From assembly GCA_018896525.1 (NCBI GenBank), contig JAHIMR010000031.1:1-37815 (forward strand): DNA of 37,815 bases. Direction: 5' to 3'. The stretch is from Actinomycetota bacterium (GTDB taxonomy: Bacteria; Actinomycetota; Geothermincolia; Fen-727; Anoxymicrobiaceae). The notes below the pieces were generated by a model. That model did not search any database. It had not been told where the DNA came from and saw only the letters and a list, made by a program, of their open reading frames with translations. The position numbers and the translations under genes were made by a program. Below, one piece after another: positions 26,105 to 33,538 of the stretch. How positions within the stretch are numbered: position 1 is the stretch's first letter; each line of letters opens with the position of its first letter.

Positions 26105-26893
26105 ATGCTTTTCGGTGGGATTGACGTAGGTTCGTTGACCGCCCAGGCGGTCCTGGTGGAGGATGGAACGATCTACGCCTACAAGAGCATCCCGGTGAGG
26201 CCCAACCCGCTCGAGTCGGCGGGCGCGGCATTCGGGAACCTGCTGGAGGAGAAGGGGCTGAAGCAGGAGGACATAAAGTACGTCATCAGCACCGGCTACG
26301 GGCGGGAGAAGATCCAGGACGCCAAGGTGGCCCAGGAGAACGTGAGCGAGATATCGTGCCACGGCATGGGCGCTTTCTCGCTGGTGAAGGACGTGAGGAC
26401 GATCATCGACATCGGGGGACAGGACGCAAAGGTCATCAAGGTGGATGACAGGGGCGAGCTAGTCGACTTCGTGATGAACGACAAGTGCGCCGCCGGCACC
26501 GGCCGCTTCCTGGAGGTAATGGCAAAGACCCTGGGGGTGACGCTCGACGAACTGGGGCCGATATCACAGGGCTCGCGCAACCCGCCGGAGATGAGCACCA
26601 GGTGCAGCATCTACGCCGAGACGGAGGTCATCCACTACCTCCAGCGGGGGGTATCCAGGGAGGACCTCGCCGCCAGTATAAACAGGTCCATGGCCGAGCG
26701 GGTGATGGCCCTGGTCAGGCGGGTGGGAGTGGAGCGCGAGGTAATGATGACCGGGGGTGTCGCCAAGAACATCGCGGTAAGGACCGAGCTCGAGAAATCA
26801 TTGAACGTGCGGATGGTGAACGCGCGGATAGACCCCCAGATAATCGGGGCTTACGGGGCGGCGGTACTGGCCCAGAGAGAGCGTGGTGCCTGA
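26105..26893 (+). CDS. HgdC/BcrA/BcrD-family ATPase activator 1
   Basis: This 262-residue ASKHA-fold ATPase donates electrons, coupled to ATP hydrolysis, to dehydratases and reductases of the Hgd/Bcr family. It shows 'GIDVGSLTAQAV' (phosphate 1), 'STGYGR' (62-67), 'DIGGQDAKV' (102-110), and the two cysteines that hold the dimer-bridging [4Fe-4S] cluster: 'NDKCAAGTGRFLE' (Cys128) and 'STRCSIYAETE' (Cys167). 'MTGGVAKN' and a C-terminal 'GAYGAAVLA' complete the fold. All key motifs look intact. It follows the third BcrB-like gene by 10 bases and its stop overlaps the next start (TGATG). Confidence 0.92.
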   Translation: MLFGGIDVGSLTAQAVLVEDGTIYAYKSIPVRPNPLESAGAAFGNLLEEKGLKQEDIKYVISTGYGREKIQDAKVAQENVSEISCHGMGAFSLVKDVRTIIDIGGQDAKVIKVDDRGELVDFVMNDKCAAGTGRFLEVMAKTLGVTLDELGPISQGSRNPPEMSTRCSIYAETEVIHYLQRGVSREDLAASINRSMAERVMALVRRVGVEREVMMTGGVAKNIAVRTELEKSLNVRMVNARIDPQIIGAYGAAVLAQRERGA

Positions 26894-27669
26894 TGATTAC
26901 GATGGGAGTGGATATCGGGAGCCTTTTTTCCAAGGCGGTAATCCTTGATGACGAGAAGCTGGTGGCAAGCAACATCGTGGCTACCACCGGTAACACAGCC
27001 GACGAGATAGACGTCATGGTGGAGGAGGCCCTGGGCGAGGCGGGAATGGACCGGGGCGAGGTGGAGTGCCTGGTGGCGACCGGCAGCGGCGCGGACCTGG
27101 TTAAGAACTCCGAGTTCGAGGAGGACGAGGTCACCTGCGTGGGGATGGCGGCCGGGACGCTGGTCCCCGGGGTGAAGTTGACCATCGACATCGGTGGGCA
27201 GAGCATAACCTCGATGATGCTCGACGAAGACGGCGATGTCGTCGATTTCATGCGCAACGACAAGTGCGCCTCGGGGTCCGGCCGTTTCCTGGAGGTGATG
27301 AGCGGTGCCATGGGCGTTGAGGTGGAACAGGTCGACGAGACCGTCACCCTGTCCGAGAAGCCGGTCCTGCTAAGCAGCCAGTGCGGGGTGTTCGCCGAGA
27401 GCGAGATAATCACCCACGTGAACGAGGGTGAGAAGATGCCGGATATCATCGCCGGCATCTGTGACTCGGTAGCCAATATCGTGGTGGCCCAGGCCAGGAG
27501 GTTCGGGATGGCCGACAAGTACACGATAACCGGCGGGGTCGCGAGGATCAGGTCGGTGGTGCGGGTGATCGAGGAGAAGCTGGACGGAACCTACCAGAAG
27601 TTCCCCCATGATTCCCGGCTGGCCGCGGCGATAGGCGCCGCGCTCCTGGGCCAGTTCGAGGAAGAGTAG
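26893..27669 (+). CDS. HgdC/BcrA/BcrD-family ATPase activator 2 with altered nucleotide motif
   Basis: This is a 258-residue second activator-like protein. Cluster cysteines are kept in 'NDKCASGSGRFLE' (Cys125) and 'SSQCGVFAESE' (Cys164), as is 'GVDIGSLFSKAV'. But the family motif DIGGQD-x-K reads 'DIGGQSITS', losing the Asp and Lys, and 'STGYGR' is 'ATGSGAD'. It may be a partner with reduced or no ATPase activity in a heterodimer, as BcrA and BcrD pair in class I benzoyl-CoA reductase. The ATG at 26893 overlaps the previous stop; an upstream extension of the open frame is a shadow of the previous gene. Confidence 0.88.
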   Translation: MITMGVDIGSLFSKAVILDDEKLVASNIVATTGNTADEIDVMVEEALGEAGMDRGEVECLVATGSGADLVKNSEFEEDEVTCVGMAAGTLVPGVKLTIDIGGQSITSMMLDEDGDVVDFMRNDKCASGSGRFLEVMSGAMGVEVEQVDETVTLSEKPVLLSSQCGVFAESEIITHVNEGEKMPDIIAGICDSVANIVVAQARRFGMADKYTITGGVARIRSVVRVIEEKLDGTYQKFPHDSRLAAAIGAALLGQFEEE

Positions 27670-27675
27670 ACGCCG

Positions 27676-28398
27676 TTGGGACTTTTCGACGAGCAGGTGG
27701 CCGCGGTCGAGCGGTTCCTCGCAGAGGAGCGAAGCGCGGGAAACGTGCGGGAGTTCAGGGCCGGCTCCAGACCCGCTTGGCCCTCCGAGCAGAGCCTGGT
27801 CCTCGAGGACGATACCGCCATCGAGCTCGGGAACCCGAGGATAGCATCGCTTTCATCCCTGGTATGGTCGGAAGGGCCGGTGGAAGACGGCAGGATATCG
27901 CTGGTGGGCCCGGACGTGAGCGAGATGGACGAGCGCGGCGTGCCGTTCGCCCAGGTGGTGATCGCCGGCGGGAAGTTCACAGACGTGTACGAGTCGTACC
28001 GTGATGTCCGCGAGGCGATCTACGACACGGTTCTGGAGGGCTTCATGGTGAGGACGATGCCCAGCAGGCAGAGCATCTGGTGCAGGATAAGCCGGGAGGC
28101 GGTTTCTGGGGGCTTCTCCCTCGAGGACCTCGGGGACGCGTTGATATGGAACCTGAAAACGGTCGAGCCGGTAACCGGTGCCGAGGTCCTGTTCGTTACC
28201 TCCAGCGTGGCCGACGTCGAGCGGCTTGCACCCGCCGCGTCCGGGGCCAGGAGGGTAATCGAGGCCTTGATGAAGATGTACGAGGAGAAGAACTTCGACT
28301 GCGAGACCTGCGAGTACAGAGACGTTTGCGACGAGGTGATGGACCTCAAGAAGATACGGGAGAGGTTGGCCGACCAGAAGGCGGGGGCAGGCCCTTGA
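27676..28398 (+). CDS. Acetyl-CoA synthase (CODH/ACS beta) domain-like protein with CxxC-x5-C tail
   Basis: This 240-residue protein resembles the middle domain of acetyl-CoA synthase. The matches are 'LGNPRIASLSSLV' (51-63), 'EDGRISLVGPDVSEMDERG' (70-88), 'FAQVVIAGG' (91-99) and 'EGFMVRTMPSRQSIWCRISREAVSGGF' spread over 121-147, equivalent to 'EG..H.GQR...W.RIS..A...GF' in CdhC/AcsB. The full A-cluster domain is missing. Instead a short helical end carries 'CETCEYRDVC' (Cys209, 212, 218), similar to but tighter than the first three A-cluster cysteines. The start is TTG at 27676, and the stop overlaps the CooC-like start. It probably binds a metal cluster and acts with the neighbouring reductase; ACS activity is not expected. 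Confidence 0.7.
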   Translation: MGLFDEQVAAVERFLAEERSAGNVREFRAGSRPAWPSEQSLVLEDDTAIELGNPRIASLSSLVWSEGPVEDGRISLVGPDVSEMDERGVPFAQVVIAGGKFTDVYESYRDVREAIYDTVLEGFMVRTMPSRQSIWCRISREAVSGGFSLEDLGDALIWNLKTVEPVTGAEVLFVTSSVADVERLAPAASGARRVIEALMKMYEEKNFDCETCEYRDVCDEVMDLKKIRERLADQKAGAGP

Positions 28399-29138
28399 TA
28401 CTCGCGGTGTGCGGAAAAGGCGGGGTGGGCAAGACCACTATCTCCGCGGTAGCCGCGGCGGCCCTGCGAAGGAGGGCCGGGGTCCGGGTACTGGTGGTGG
28501 ACGGCGACCCCGCCGGGGGCCTCGGCATGGCGCTTTCGGTGGAGGCGAAAAAGACGTTGAACGATGTGCGCGTGGAGGTAATCGACGAGGTCAAGGCCGG
28601 GGAGCGTTCCAAGAGAGGCCTGGCACAGGCCATGGATTACCGCCTGGCCGAGGCGATTATAGAGAACGGTAACCTGGCTTTCCTCTCAATAGGGCGACCC
28701 GATGACGTGGGTTGTTACTGCAGGGTGAACAGCTTCCTGAAGATGGCGATAGAGAGCCTGGCGGGCGGGTTTGATATGACCGTGATAGACGCCGAGGCGG
28801 GGATAGAGCAGGTGAACCGTGATGTCATGGCCACGGTAGATTACATCCTGCTGGTCTCCGATACGTCCGCCAAGGGTGTGCGGGTGGCGGAAACCATCAG
28901 GGACGTCGCGAAGCGGATGGTGGGGGGAGACGGCGCCGGCCTGGTCATCAACAGGGTCCGCGACGAGGGCGAGGTCGAGTCAATCAGGCGGAGCACCTCA
29001 CTGGACGTCATTGGCTGGATTCCGGAGGACGACAGTATCCGGAGATACGACGAGAACATGACCTCGTTCTTTGATCTGCCGGAGTGCCCCGCAAGAATCT
29101 CCATAGAGAACGCTCTCAAGGCGACCGGCCTCCTGTAG
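28395..29138 (+). CDS. CooC-family ATPase (metal-centre maturation type)
   Basis: This 247-residue MinD/SIMIBI-class ATPase is of the CooC type, which inserts nickel into carbon monoxide dehydrogenase. It has a Walker A 'KGGVGKTT' at residues 8-15, 'VVDGDPAGGL' (34-43), a CxC metal-binding pair Cys107-Tyr-Cys109 ('GCYCRVN') and the switch II 'DAEAGIEQVNR' (132-142), all typical of CooC. The start is TTG at 28395 in a TTGA overlap with the previous stop; the open frame further upstream is a shadow. No CO dehydrogenase catalytic gene is in the window, so its client may be the ACS-like protein next to it. It is the last gene before the palindrome array. Confidence 0.85.
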   Translation: MILAVCGKGGVGKTTISAVAAAALRRRAGVRVLVVDGDPAGGLGMALSVEAKKTLNDVRVEVIDEVKAGERSKRGLAQAMDYRLAEAIIENGNLAFLSIGRPDDVGCYCRVNSFLKMAIESLAGGFDMTVIDAEAGIEQVNRDVMATVDYILLVSDTSAKGVRVAETIRDVAKRMVGGDGAGLVINRVRDEGEVESIRRSTSLDVIGWIPEDDSIRRYDENMTSFFDLPECPARISIENALKATGLL

Positions 29139-29155
29139 CCCGGGTCCTTATCCCG

Positions 29156-29546
29156 TAGCGCCGGCACCTTGCCGGCTTCCGATACTCCCCCGTAGCGCCG
29201 GCACCTTGCCGGCTTCCGATACTCCCCCGTAGCGCCGGCACCTTGCCGGCATCCCCATCCCCATTCCCTTGAGCCAGGACTCTCCAGTCGCCCTCCGCCT
29301 TGTAGCGCCGGCACCTTGCCGGCATCCCCTGTTCCCCGTAGCGCCGGCAACCTGCCGGCATTCCCCGTTCCCTGTAGCGCCGGCACCTTGCCGGCATTCC
29401 CCCCTCCGCCTTGTAGCGCCGGCACCTTGCCGGCATTCCCTGTTCCCCGTAGCGCCGGCAACAGCCTGCATCGATTCCTCTACCCGTAGCGCCGGCACCT
29501 TGCCGGCATTCCCCCCTCCGCCTTGTAGCGCCGGCACCTTGCCGGC
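29156..29546. repeat. Regular array of ten 21-bp GC palindromic repeats
   Basis: The unit is TAGCGCCGGCACCTTGCCGGC, with stem GCCGGCA/TGCCGGC and a 3-base loop. Copies start at 29156, 29193, 29230, 29303, 29339, 29375, 29414, 29450, 29487 and 29526. Seven are identical to the consensus or nearly so, the one at 29339 has loop ACC, and the one at 29450 has a decayed 3' arm. The starts are 36-39 bases apart, except one step of 73 that equals two periods. The 15-18 base spacers are themselves related ('TTCCGATACTCCCCCG', 'ATTCCCCCCTCCGCCTTG'). This is a REP-like palindrome cluster, not CRISPR. It fills most of the 499 bases between two genes. Confidence 0.92.
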
Positions 29547-29637
29547 ACCCCTGTCATTGCGTCACCTACCTCAAGCGAGAGCAGTCAATGATAGAATATC
29601 GCAGTCAAACGCATGAAGACCGGATAGAGAGGGTGCC

Positions 29638-30744
29638 GTGACCGAAGAGAGAAAAAAGATCATGAACAGCCACCCGATAGAGGCGTCTCGTAGGATTGCC
29701 CGGGAGGCCAGGCGGCGCATAGAGTTGGTGGCGGCGCACATGCCGGGAGGGCGTGAGCGCTTGAAGGCCGTCGAAGGGAGCGAGACCGACAGGATCGTGG
29801 TTATCTCCGATACCCACTTCGGCGATCCTTTCGATGTGCTAACCTCCAACCACCTGGTCGAGGCGCTGGTTGAATGCCTGGAGGGGCTGGGGGACATCGA
29901 TGAGCTGATACTTCTGGGGGACGTATTCGACTTCTGGAAGGCCCCGATCGATGAGGCGATGACCCGGAGCAAGAGGTTCATGTCCGCCCTCTATATGCTG
30001 AACAACGTGGGGAGGATGGTGTACATCCCGGGGAACCACGACCACTACGTGTTCCGACTGTACTACCAGGAGCAGATAATCAACCGGCTCCGGGCGGGAG
30101 AGCTGGATCAGCCGGAGCTCAACATGCCGCTTACGACTGACTGTCCTACCATGGACGCGCTCAGGCCGAAGGGAGCGAGGGTGCCACTTGTCGCCGTCTA
30201 TCCCATCTACCAGGTGTCGGTCCGGGGGAGGCAGGCGCTCCTTACCCACGGGCAACTGCTGGGGTTCTTTGAACGCGCCCTGTGGGCACCCGGGCGCTCG
30301 AGGGTATCGTCGCTAGTGCTCAAGAAGAGCGAGAGTCTCGGCCTGGAGGACATGGAGATATTCATATCTCCGTTCTACGAGATGCTTACGCTTAGCGCGC
30401 TGGTGCCGGGGGTCCCAAACGGCGGTTACAGGGTCTACCGGATGCTTTCCCGGACCGGGAAGGCCCTCGGCCTCCAGGGGGCGGCGCGGGAGTCCGCCAG
30501 CAGGGGTACCACTATCGAGGAGAACGTAGCGGAGATAGAGGCGCTGCTGGATTACCTCTGCGATGAGAAACCGGACTACTTCGTCTACGGCCACACCCAC
30601 CGTGCGGGGATACTGGCCCTCCCGCTCTCAGGCACGATAGCCATCAACACCGGCTGCTGGCTTGCGGACGGTGTCCCCTATAACGCCAAGAACATCGTCC
30701 TGGAGATAACCGACGAGGCCCGCCTGATCCGTGTCAACGCCTGA
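29638..30744 (+). CDS. Metallophosphoesterase, LpxH-like / calcineurin-like fold
   Basis: This 368-residue phosphoesterase has all five metal motifs: 'ISDTHFGD' (Asp58, His60), 'LLGDVFDFW' (Asp95), 'IPGNHDHYV' (near 138), 'THGQLLG' and 'VYGHTHRAG'. The order and the 'GDVFDFW' form resemble UDP-2,3-diacylglucosamine hydrolase (LpxH), but the protein is longer than LpxH (~240), with a helical insertion before the last motif and a helical N-terminal leader of ~50 residues. Other phosphoester substrates are possible, especially if the host makes no lipid A. The start is a GTG at 29638 after GAGAGGG. It stands alone, and its promoter must lie just after the palindrome array. Confidence 0.85.
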   Translation: MTEERKKIMNSHPIEASRRIAREARRRIELVAAHMPGGRERLKAVEGSETDRIVVISDTHFGDPFDVLTSNHLVEALVECLEGLGDIDELILLGDVFDFWKAPIDEAMTRSKRFMSALYMLNNVGRMVYIPGNHDHYVFRLYYQEQIINRLRAGELDQPELNMPLTTDCPTMDALRPKGARVPLVAVYPIYQVSVRGRQALLTHGQLLGFFERALWAPGRSRVSSLVLKKSESLGLEDMEIFISPFYEMLTLSALVPGVPNGGYRVYRMLSRTGKALGLQGAARESASRGTTIEENVAEIEALLDYLCDEKPDYFVYGHTHRAGILALPLSGTIAINTGCWLADGVPYNAKNIVLEITDEARLIRVNA

Positions 30745-30795
30745 ACCGGGCCCGGGCGCAACCTCCTCACATCGTCGCCCATTGCCTGTGTGTGA

Positions 30796-30824
30796 TTGTC
30801 TTAACAACAGTACAATGCTAAACT
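30796..30824 (+). promoter_or_regulatory. Promoter of tRNA-Lys
   Basis: TTGTCT (30796-30801) and TAAACT (30819-30824) are separated by 17 bases, placing the start of transcription about 18 bases before the tRNA. Confidence 0.5.
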
Positions 30825-30848
30825 CCACCTTGTTTTCCTGATGGAAAA

Positions 30849-30924
30849 GGGCCGTTAGCTCAGCAGGTAGAGCAGGGGACTCTTAATCCCAAGGTCGCAG
30901 GTTCGATTCCTGCACGGCCCACCA
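30849..30924 (+). tRNA. tRNA-Lys (anticodon CTT), likely integration site
   Basis: The acceptor arms GGGCCGT/ACGGCCC are perfect. The anticodon loop CTCTTAA reads CTT, the T-arm is GCAGG-TTCGATT-CCTGC, and A73 plus an encoded CCA ends at 30924. A tyrosine recombinase gene lies 145 bases downstream on the opposite strand, the usual arrangement at an element inserted into a tRNA 3' end. Confidence 0.95.
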
Positions 30925-31069
30925 GCGATATTCCGCATAACCAAGCCATCTATAGCAAGTCATGTTAATCTCTGCTTGTTCCGCTTATCGGGAGTTTTTC
31001 GAGCTATGTTCGAGTATTCTCCGACAATTTCGTCTGGAGATGAGGGAAATGGTGGAGCCAGAGCAACGC

Positions 31070-32203
31070 CTAGCGGGACTGGCGGTTTTGTTTGAGGGTA
31101 ACAACCCTGTCGCCGTTGCCAGATAGGAGGGCGTCGGCTTTGTTGATGGTGTCACCAAGATTTTCTTGGATGAGATGTGAGTAAACATCAAGCGTCATTG
31201 CTGCGCTTGCGTGGCCAAGTGCACGTTGAACAGCTTTGACAGACCCGCCCGCCGCCAACAAAATGGTGGCGAACGAATGACGCAGGCTGTGAATCTGAAC
31301 GTGCCTCAAGCCTGCTTTTTCAAGGTAGCTGTTGAACCGCTTTCGAGTGTCACTCTGGTCAAAAGGCATTTCGCCGTCATACGAGAAAAGCAAGTAGTCG
31401 GGACGGGGCCTGCCTTGGTATTCGTAGTAACCTTTCAGAACATCGGCGAGAGTCGGCAAGAGTGGAACAGCACGTCGGGACGCTTCGGACTTCGGTGTTT
31501 GAAGATTGCCGTTAAGCCAGTAAGCCGAGCGGGAAATAATAATAGCTCCATTATCGAAGTCGATGTGTTTCCAGGCAAGTCCGAGCGCTTCGCCGAAGCG
31601 AACGCCGCTGAAAGCAAGCACGGTGAAAAGAGCTTGGTCAGCGGGGTCTTTTATTGCACCCAGAAGCCGTTGGATTTCTTTTGGCTCTAAGAAATCAAGC
31701 TCTTTCCTATCCACTCCTGGAAGCACAATTCCCCGACAAGGGCTTTCCACAATCAAGCCCCATTGCTGCGCTTGATTTAGGCATGCCCGAACATAACGAT
31801 ATACTTTTACGACGGTGGCGGAGGAGATGTTCTTCTCACCAATCTCATCAATCCAATCTTGGATATCTAAAGGGGTTATAACCGAGATATTATTCTCGCC
31901 TAGAGATGGAAGGACATGTTTACTAATTGTTGATTCATAACCAAGAACAGTTGAAGGCTTTAAAGACTTCTTCTTAGCTCTTATCCACTTCTTATACAAC
32001 TGTTTAAACGTCAAATCTTCTCGGCCATAAGTGCCGTTGATGACCTGTTCTATGAGATGCTTTAAATAGTCCTCGGCGTCCATTTTTCTTTTAAACCCAC
32101 CGTGATATTTCCGCTGCCCGTTTAAATTTAAAACAGGATAGTAACGGGCGCGGTTTCCGTATTTTCTGCGCTCGACGTATCCTCGTGGGCGTCTGGTGGC
32201 CAT
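31070..32203 (-). CDS. Tyrosine recombinase / integrase of the tRNA-Lys element
   Basis: This 377-residue site-specific recombinase has an N-terminal arm-binding domain (residues ~10-55, 'RYYPVLNLNGQRKYHGGF'). A SAM-like core-binding domain follows (~63-160), then a C-terminal catalytic domain with Arg202, a Lys near 238, His305-Ser-Leu-Arg308, His331 and the nucleophile Tyr341 ('MTLDVYSH'). All catalytic residues are present. It catalyses integration and excision at an att site probably within the 3' end of tRNA-Lys. Its start lies two bases after the stop of the XRE repressor gene, so the two share a promoter. Base composition is clearly more AT-rich than the host genes to the left. Confidence 0.95.
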   Translation of the reverse strand: MATRRPRGYVERRKYGNRARYYPVLNLNGQRKYHGGFKRKMDAEDYLKHLIEQVINGTYGREDLTFKQLYKKWIRAKKKSLKPSTVLGYESTISKHVLPSLGENNISVITPLDIQDWIDEIGEKNISSATVVKVYRYVRACLNQAQQWGLIVESPCRGIVLPGVDRKELDFLEPKEIQRLLGAIKDPADQALFTVLAFSGVRFGEALGLAWKHIDFDNGAIIISRSAYWLNGNLQTPKSEASRRAVPLLPTLADVLKGYYEYQGRPRPDYLLFSYDGEMPFDQSDTRKRFNSYLEKAGLRHVQIHSLRHSFATILLAAGGSVKAVQRALGHASAAMTLDVYSHLIQENLGDTINKADALLSGNGDRVVTLKQNRQSR

Positions 32204-32205
32204 GA

Positions 32206-32547
32206 CTATCGCCGCCTCTCAGATTCTAACCACAGGCGGGTAATCTGAAGGATGTTATCAATCGCCACTCTGCTGAGACCTAGTTTCCACAAAGCGTTGT
32301 AGAGTTCTTGCATTGGCGACGATAATGCGGGTGTGGAGATGTCGTCCATTTCCCGCTCTTGCTCGCCTACATCTAATTCAAGAGCTTTCACAAGCCGTTT
32401 CATTGTCTTCTCATGGGGAGAGCGCCGTTTTCCACGTTCGATTTGACTTATTGCCCCTGTGCTAACACCTGATTTATCTGCTAATTCCCTGAGAGACCAT
32501 TCCCGACGTTCCCTTTCCGCCTTGATTAGATTCCCAAACTCATTCAT
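32206..32547 (-). CDS. XRE (Cro/CI-type) helix-turn-helix repressor
   Basis: This 113-residue regulator has a classic HTH_3 domain at residues 5-60: 'LIKAERERREWSLRELADKSG' then 'GAISQIERGKRRSP'. The C-terminal half is short and helical with no peptidase signature. A strong AAGGAGGGGG ribosome site stands before the ATG at 32547. It is co-transcribed with the integrase and divergent from the excisionase-like gene, so it probably controls the lysogeny-like decision of the element by binding the AT-rich intergenic region. The target sites are inferred only. Confidence 0.92.
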   Translation of the reverse strand: MNEFGNLIKAERERREWSLRELADKSGVSTGAISQIERGKRRSPHEKTMKRLVKALELDVGEQEREMDDISTPALSSPMQELYNALWKLGLSRVAIDNILQITRLWLESERRR

Positions 32548-32574
32548 TATTCCCCCTCCTTATAGGCTGTTCAT

Positions 32575-32604
32575 ATTGTAGCATATATATGTATACACCG
32601 TCAA
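32575..32604 (-). promoter_or_regulatory. Leftward promoter of repressor-integrase operon
   Basis: On the minus strand TTGACG (32599-32604) and TACAAT (32575-32580) are 18 bases apart, about 28 bases upstream of the repressor ATG. The spacer is an alternating AT stretch with the palindrome CATATATATG, a candidate operator. Confidence 0.7.
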
Positions 32605-32826
32605 CAATTGCTTTACGGTATAATCATACCCTGTTCGTAGTAATCCGATGTATCCTTTAATATAGCTGTATAAGCCCTTTTCCAAGCGCTACTTGCGTAT
32701 TGTATCATAGTTTAATTTACGAGACATAGTGAAAGCAACGTGAGGGTATTGACAAACTTCCTAATGTTCTGAAGTGTTAGATAAGTTATAAAGAGTTATG
32801 TATAGTATTAAAGATTATATTACTGT

Positions 32827-32855
32827 TTGACCTGCATAGAAAATAATGGTATACT
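32827..32855 (+). promoter_or_regulatory. Rightward promoter of the replication operon
   Basis: TTGACC (32827-32832), 17 bases, TATACT (32850-32855), close to consensus. It lies just before the first rightward gene and shows that the open frame starting at 32827 is not all coding. Confidence 0.75.
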
Positions 32856-32892
32856 AAATCTGAACGTTAAGGAAACGCCTAGGAGACGGAAG

Positions 32893-33186
32893 ATGAAAAA
32901 GCAACAAGAAACAGAAAACAAAGGTAATGAAGGGGCGCGGGGTACACCGTCTCCTGGTAATAAACAGGCACCTCATGTTGCTTGCTCGCGCCCCTCCCTT
33001 ACTTTTGCAACAGCATATGAGTTGGCTGAACTTCTGCGCCTTAACGTACAGACCGTCTGGAAATTAGCAAGGCGTGGGGAACTACCTTATTACGATTTCG
33101 GTCGAGGTAATAAGAGGTTTGATGTTGAGGAGGCTATTACTTATAGACGCCGCTATAACAGAAAGGATAAGACGGTAAAGAAATGA
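32893..33186 (+). CDS. Excisionase-like helix-turn-helix DNA-binding protein
   Basis: This 97-residue protein has a polar, low-complexity N-terminus. Residues ~40-90 carry a MerR/excisionase-type winged HTH of the HTH_17 kind: 'AYELAELLRLNVQTVWKLARRGELPYYDFG..NKRFDVEEA'. AGGAG seven bases before the ATG and the promoter at 32827 favour this start over longer options. It is the first gene of the rightward operon of the element. It may be the recombination directionality factor or a transcription activator. The stop overlaps the next start (ATGATGA). Confidence 0.8.
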   Translation: MKKQQETENKGNEGARGTPSPGNKQAPHVACSRPSLTFATAYELAELLRLNVQTVWKLARRGELPYYDFGRGNKRFDVEEAITYRRRYNRKDKTVKK

Positions 33187-33329
33187 TGACTGTCAGAAAA
33201 AGCCCCTATACAAGCACCGAGGACACCGCCCAAAAAGGACGACGCCCTCATATTTATTATATCAACATTCACCAGGAAAGCAAGCTAATCATGGAAGGAC
33301 ATCGAATCGAGAAAGGGCGTGATGGATGA
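33183..33329 (+). CDS. Small protein of 48 residues, unknown
   Basis: The ATG at 33183 overlaps the preceding stop and the TGA at 33327-33329 overlaps the next ATG at 33326, so the frame fits exactly into a chain of overlapping genes. The product is basic and Tyr/His-containing ('PHIYYINIHQES') with no motif I recognise. The support is its position in the overlap chain, not similarity. Confidence 0.5.
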   Translation: MMTVRKSPYTSTEDTAQKGRRPHIYYINIHQESKLIMEGHRIEKGRDG

Positions 33330-33538
33330 TGACGACCGAGTACGACACTGGCTACATACGGGGACACGACCCTGGGAGGGTAACGGTCATCAAGGTAGGC
33401 GACCGGTGGAGGGTCATTTTTCATCGATTTTGTGGGCCTCAGGAGATGTTAGAGGAGTTCGAAACGCTCGAGCGAGCGAGAGAGTTTGGTTGGATGATTT
33501 CTCGAGAAAAGAGTACAGAAAGACGGTGTAGACGATGA
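33326..33538 (+). CDS. Small protein of 70 residues, unknown
   Basis: This starts at tandem ATGs overlapping the stop of the 48-residue frame and ends in an ATGA overlap with the next gene. It has a beta-rich start ('RVTVIKVGDRWRVIFHRF') and an amphipathic helix ('EEFETLERAREFGWMISRE'), like a small DNA- or RNA-binding fold. The alternative frame 33319-33531 gives a less protein-like sequence and does not join the overlap chain. Confidence 0.65.
   Translation: MMTTEYDTGYIRGHDPGRVTVIKVGDRWRVIFHRFCGPQEMLEEFETLERAREFGWMISREKSTERRCRR

Noticed and set aside
26485-26892. Upstream extension of activator 2
   Set aside because: It lies in another frame of activator 1; the family start matches the ATG at 26893.
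28841-29537. Leftward frames giving 'AGKVPAL' or 'MPARCRRY' repeat proteins
   Set aside because: They are translations of the 21-bp palindrome array, with no start signal or conserved protein meaning.
29156-29546. CRISPR array
   Set aside because: The repeats are 21 bp with 15-18 bp spacers that are themselves repeated, and no cas gene is nearby.
31211-31690. Rightward 159-codon frame inside the integrase
   Set aside because: Antisense to an intact tyrosine recombinase with all catalytic residues; no motif of its own.
32827-32892. Upstream extension of the excisionase-like gene
   Set aside because: It covers a near-consensus promoter; the ATG at 32893 has its own ribosome site.
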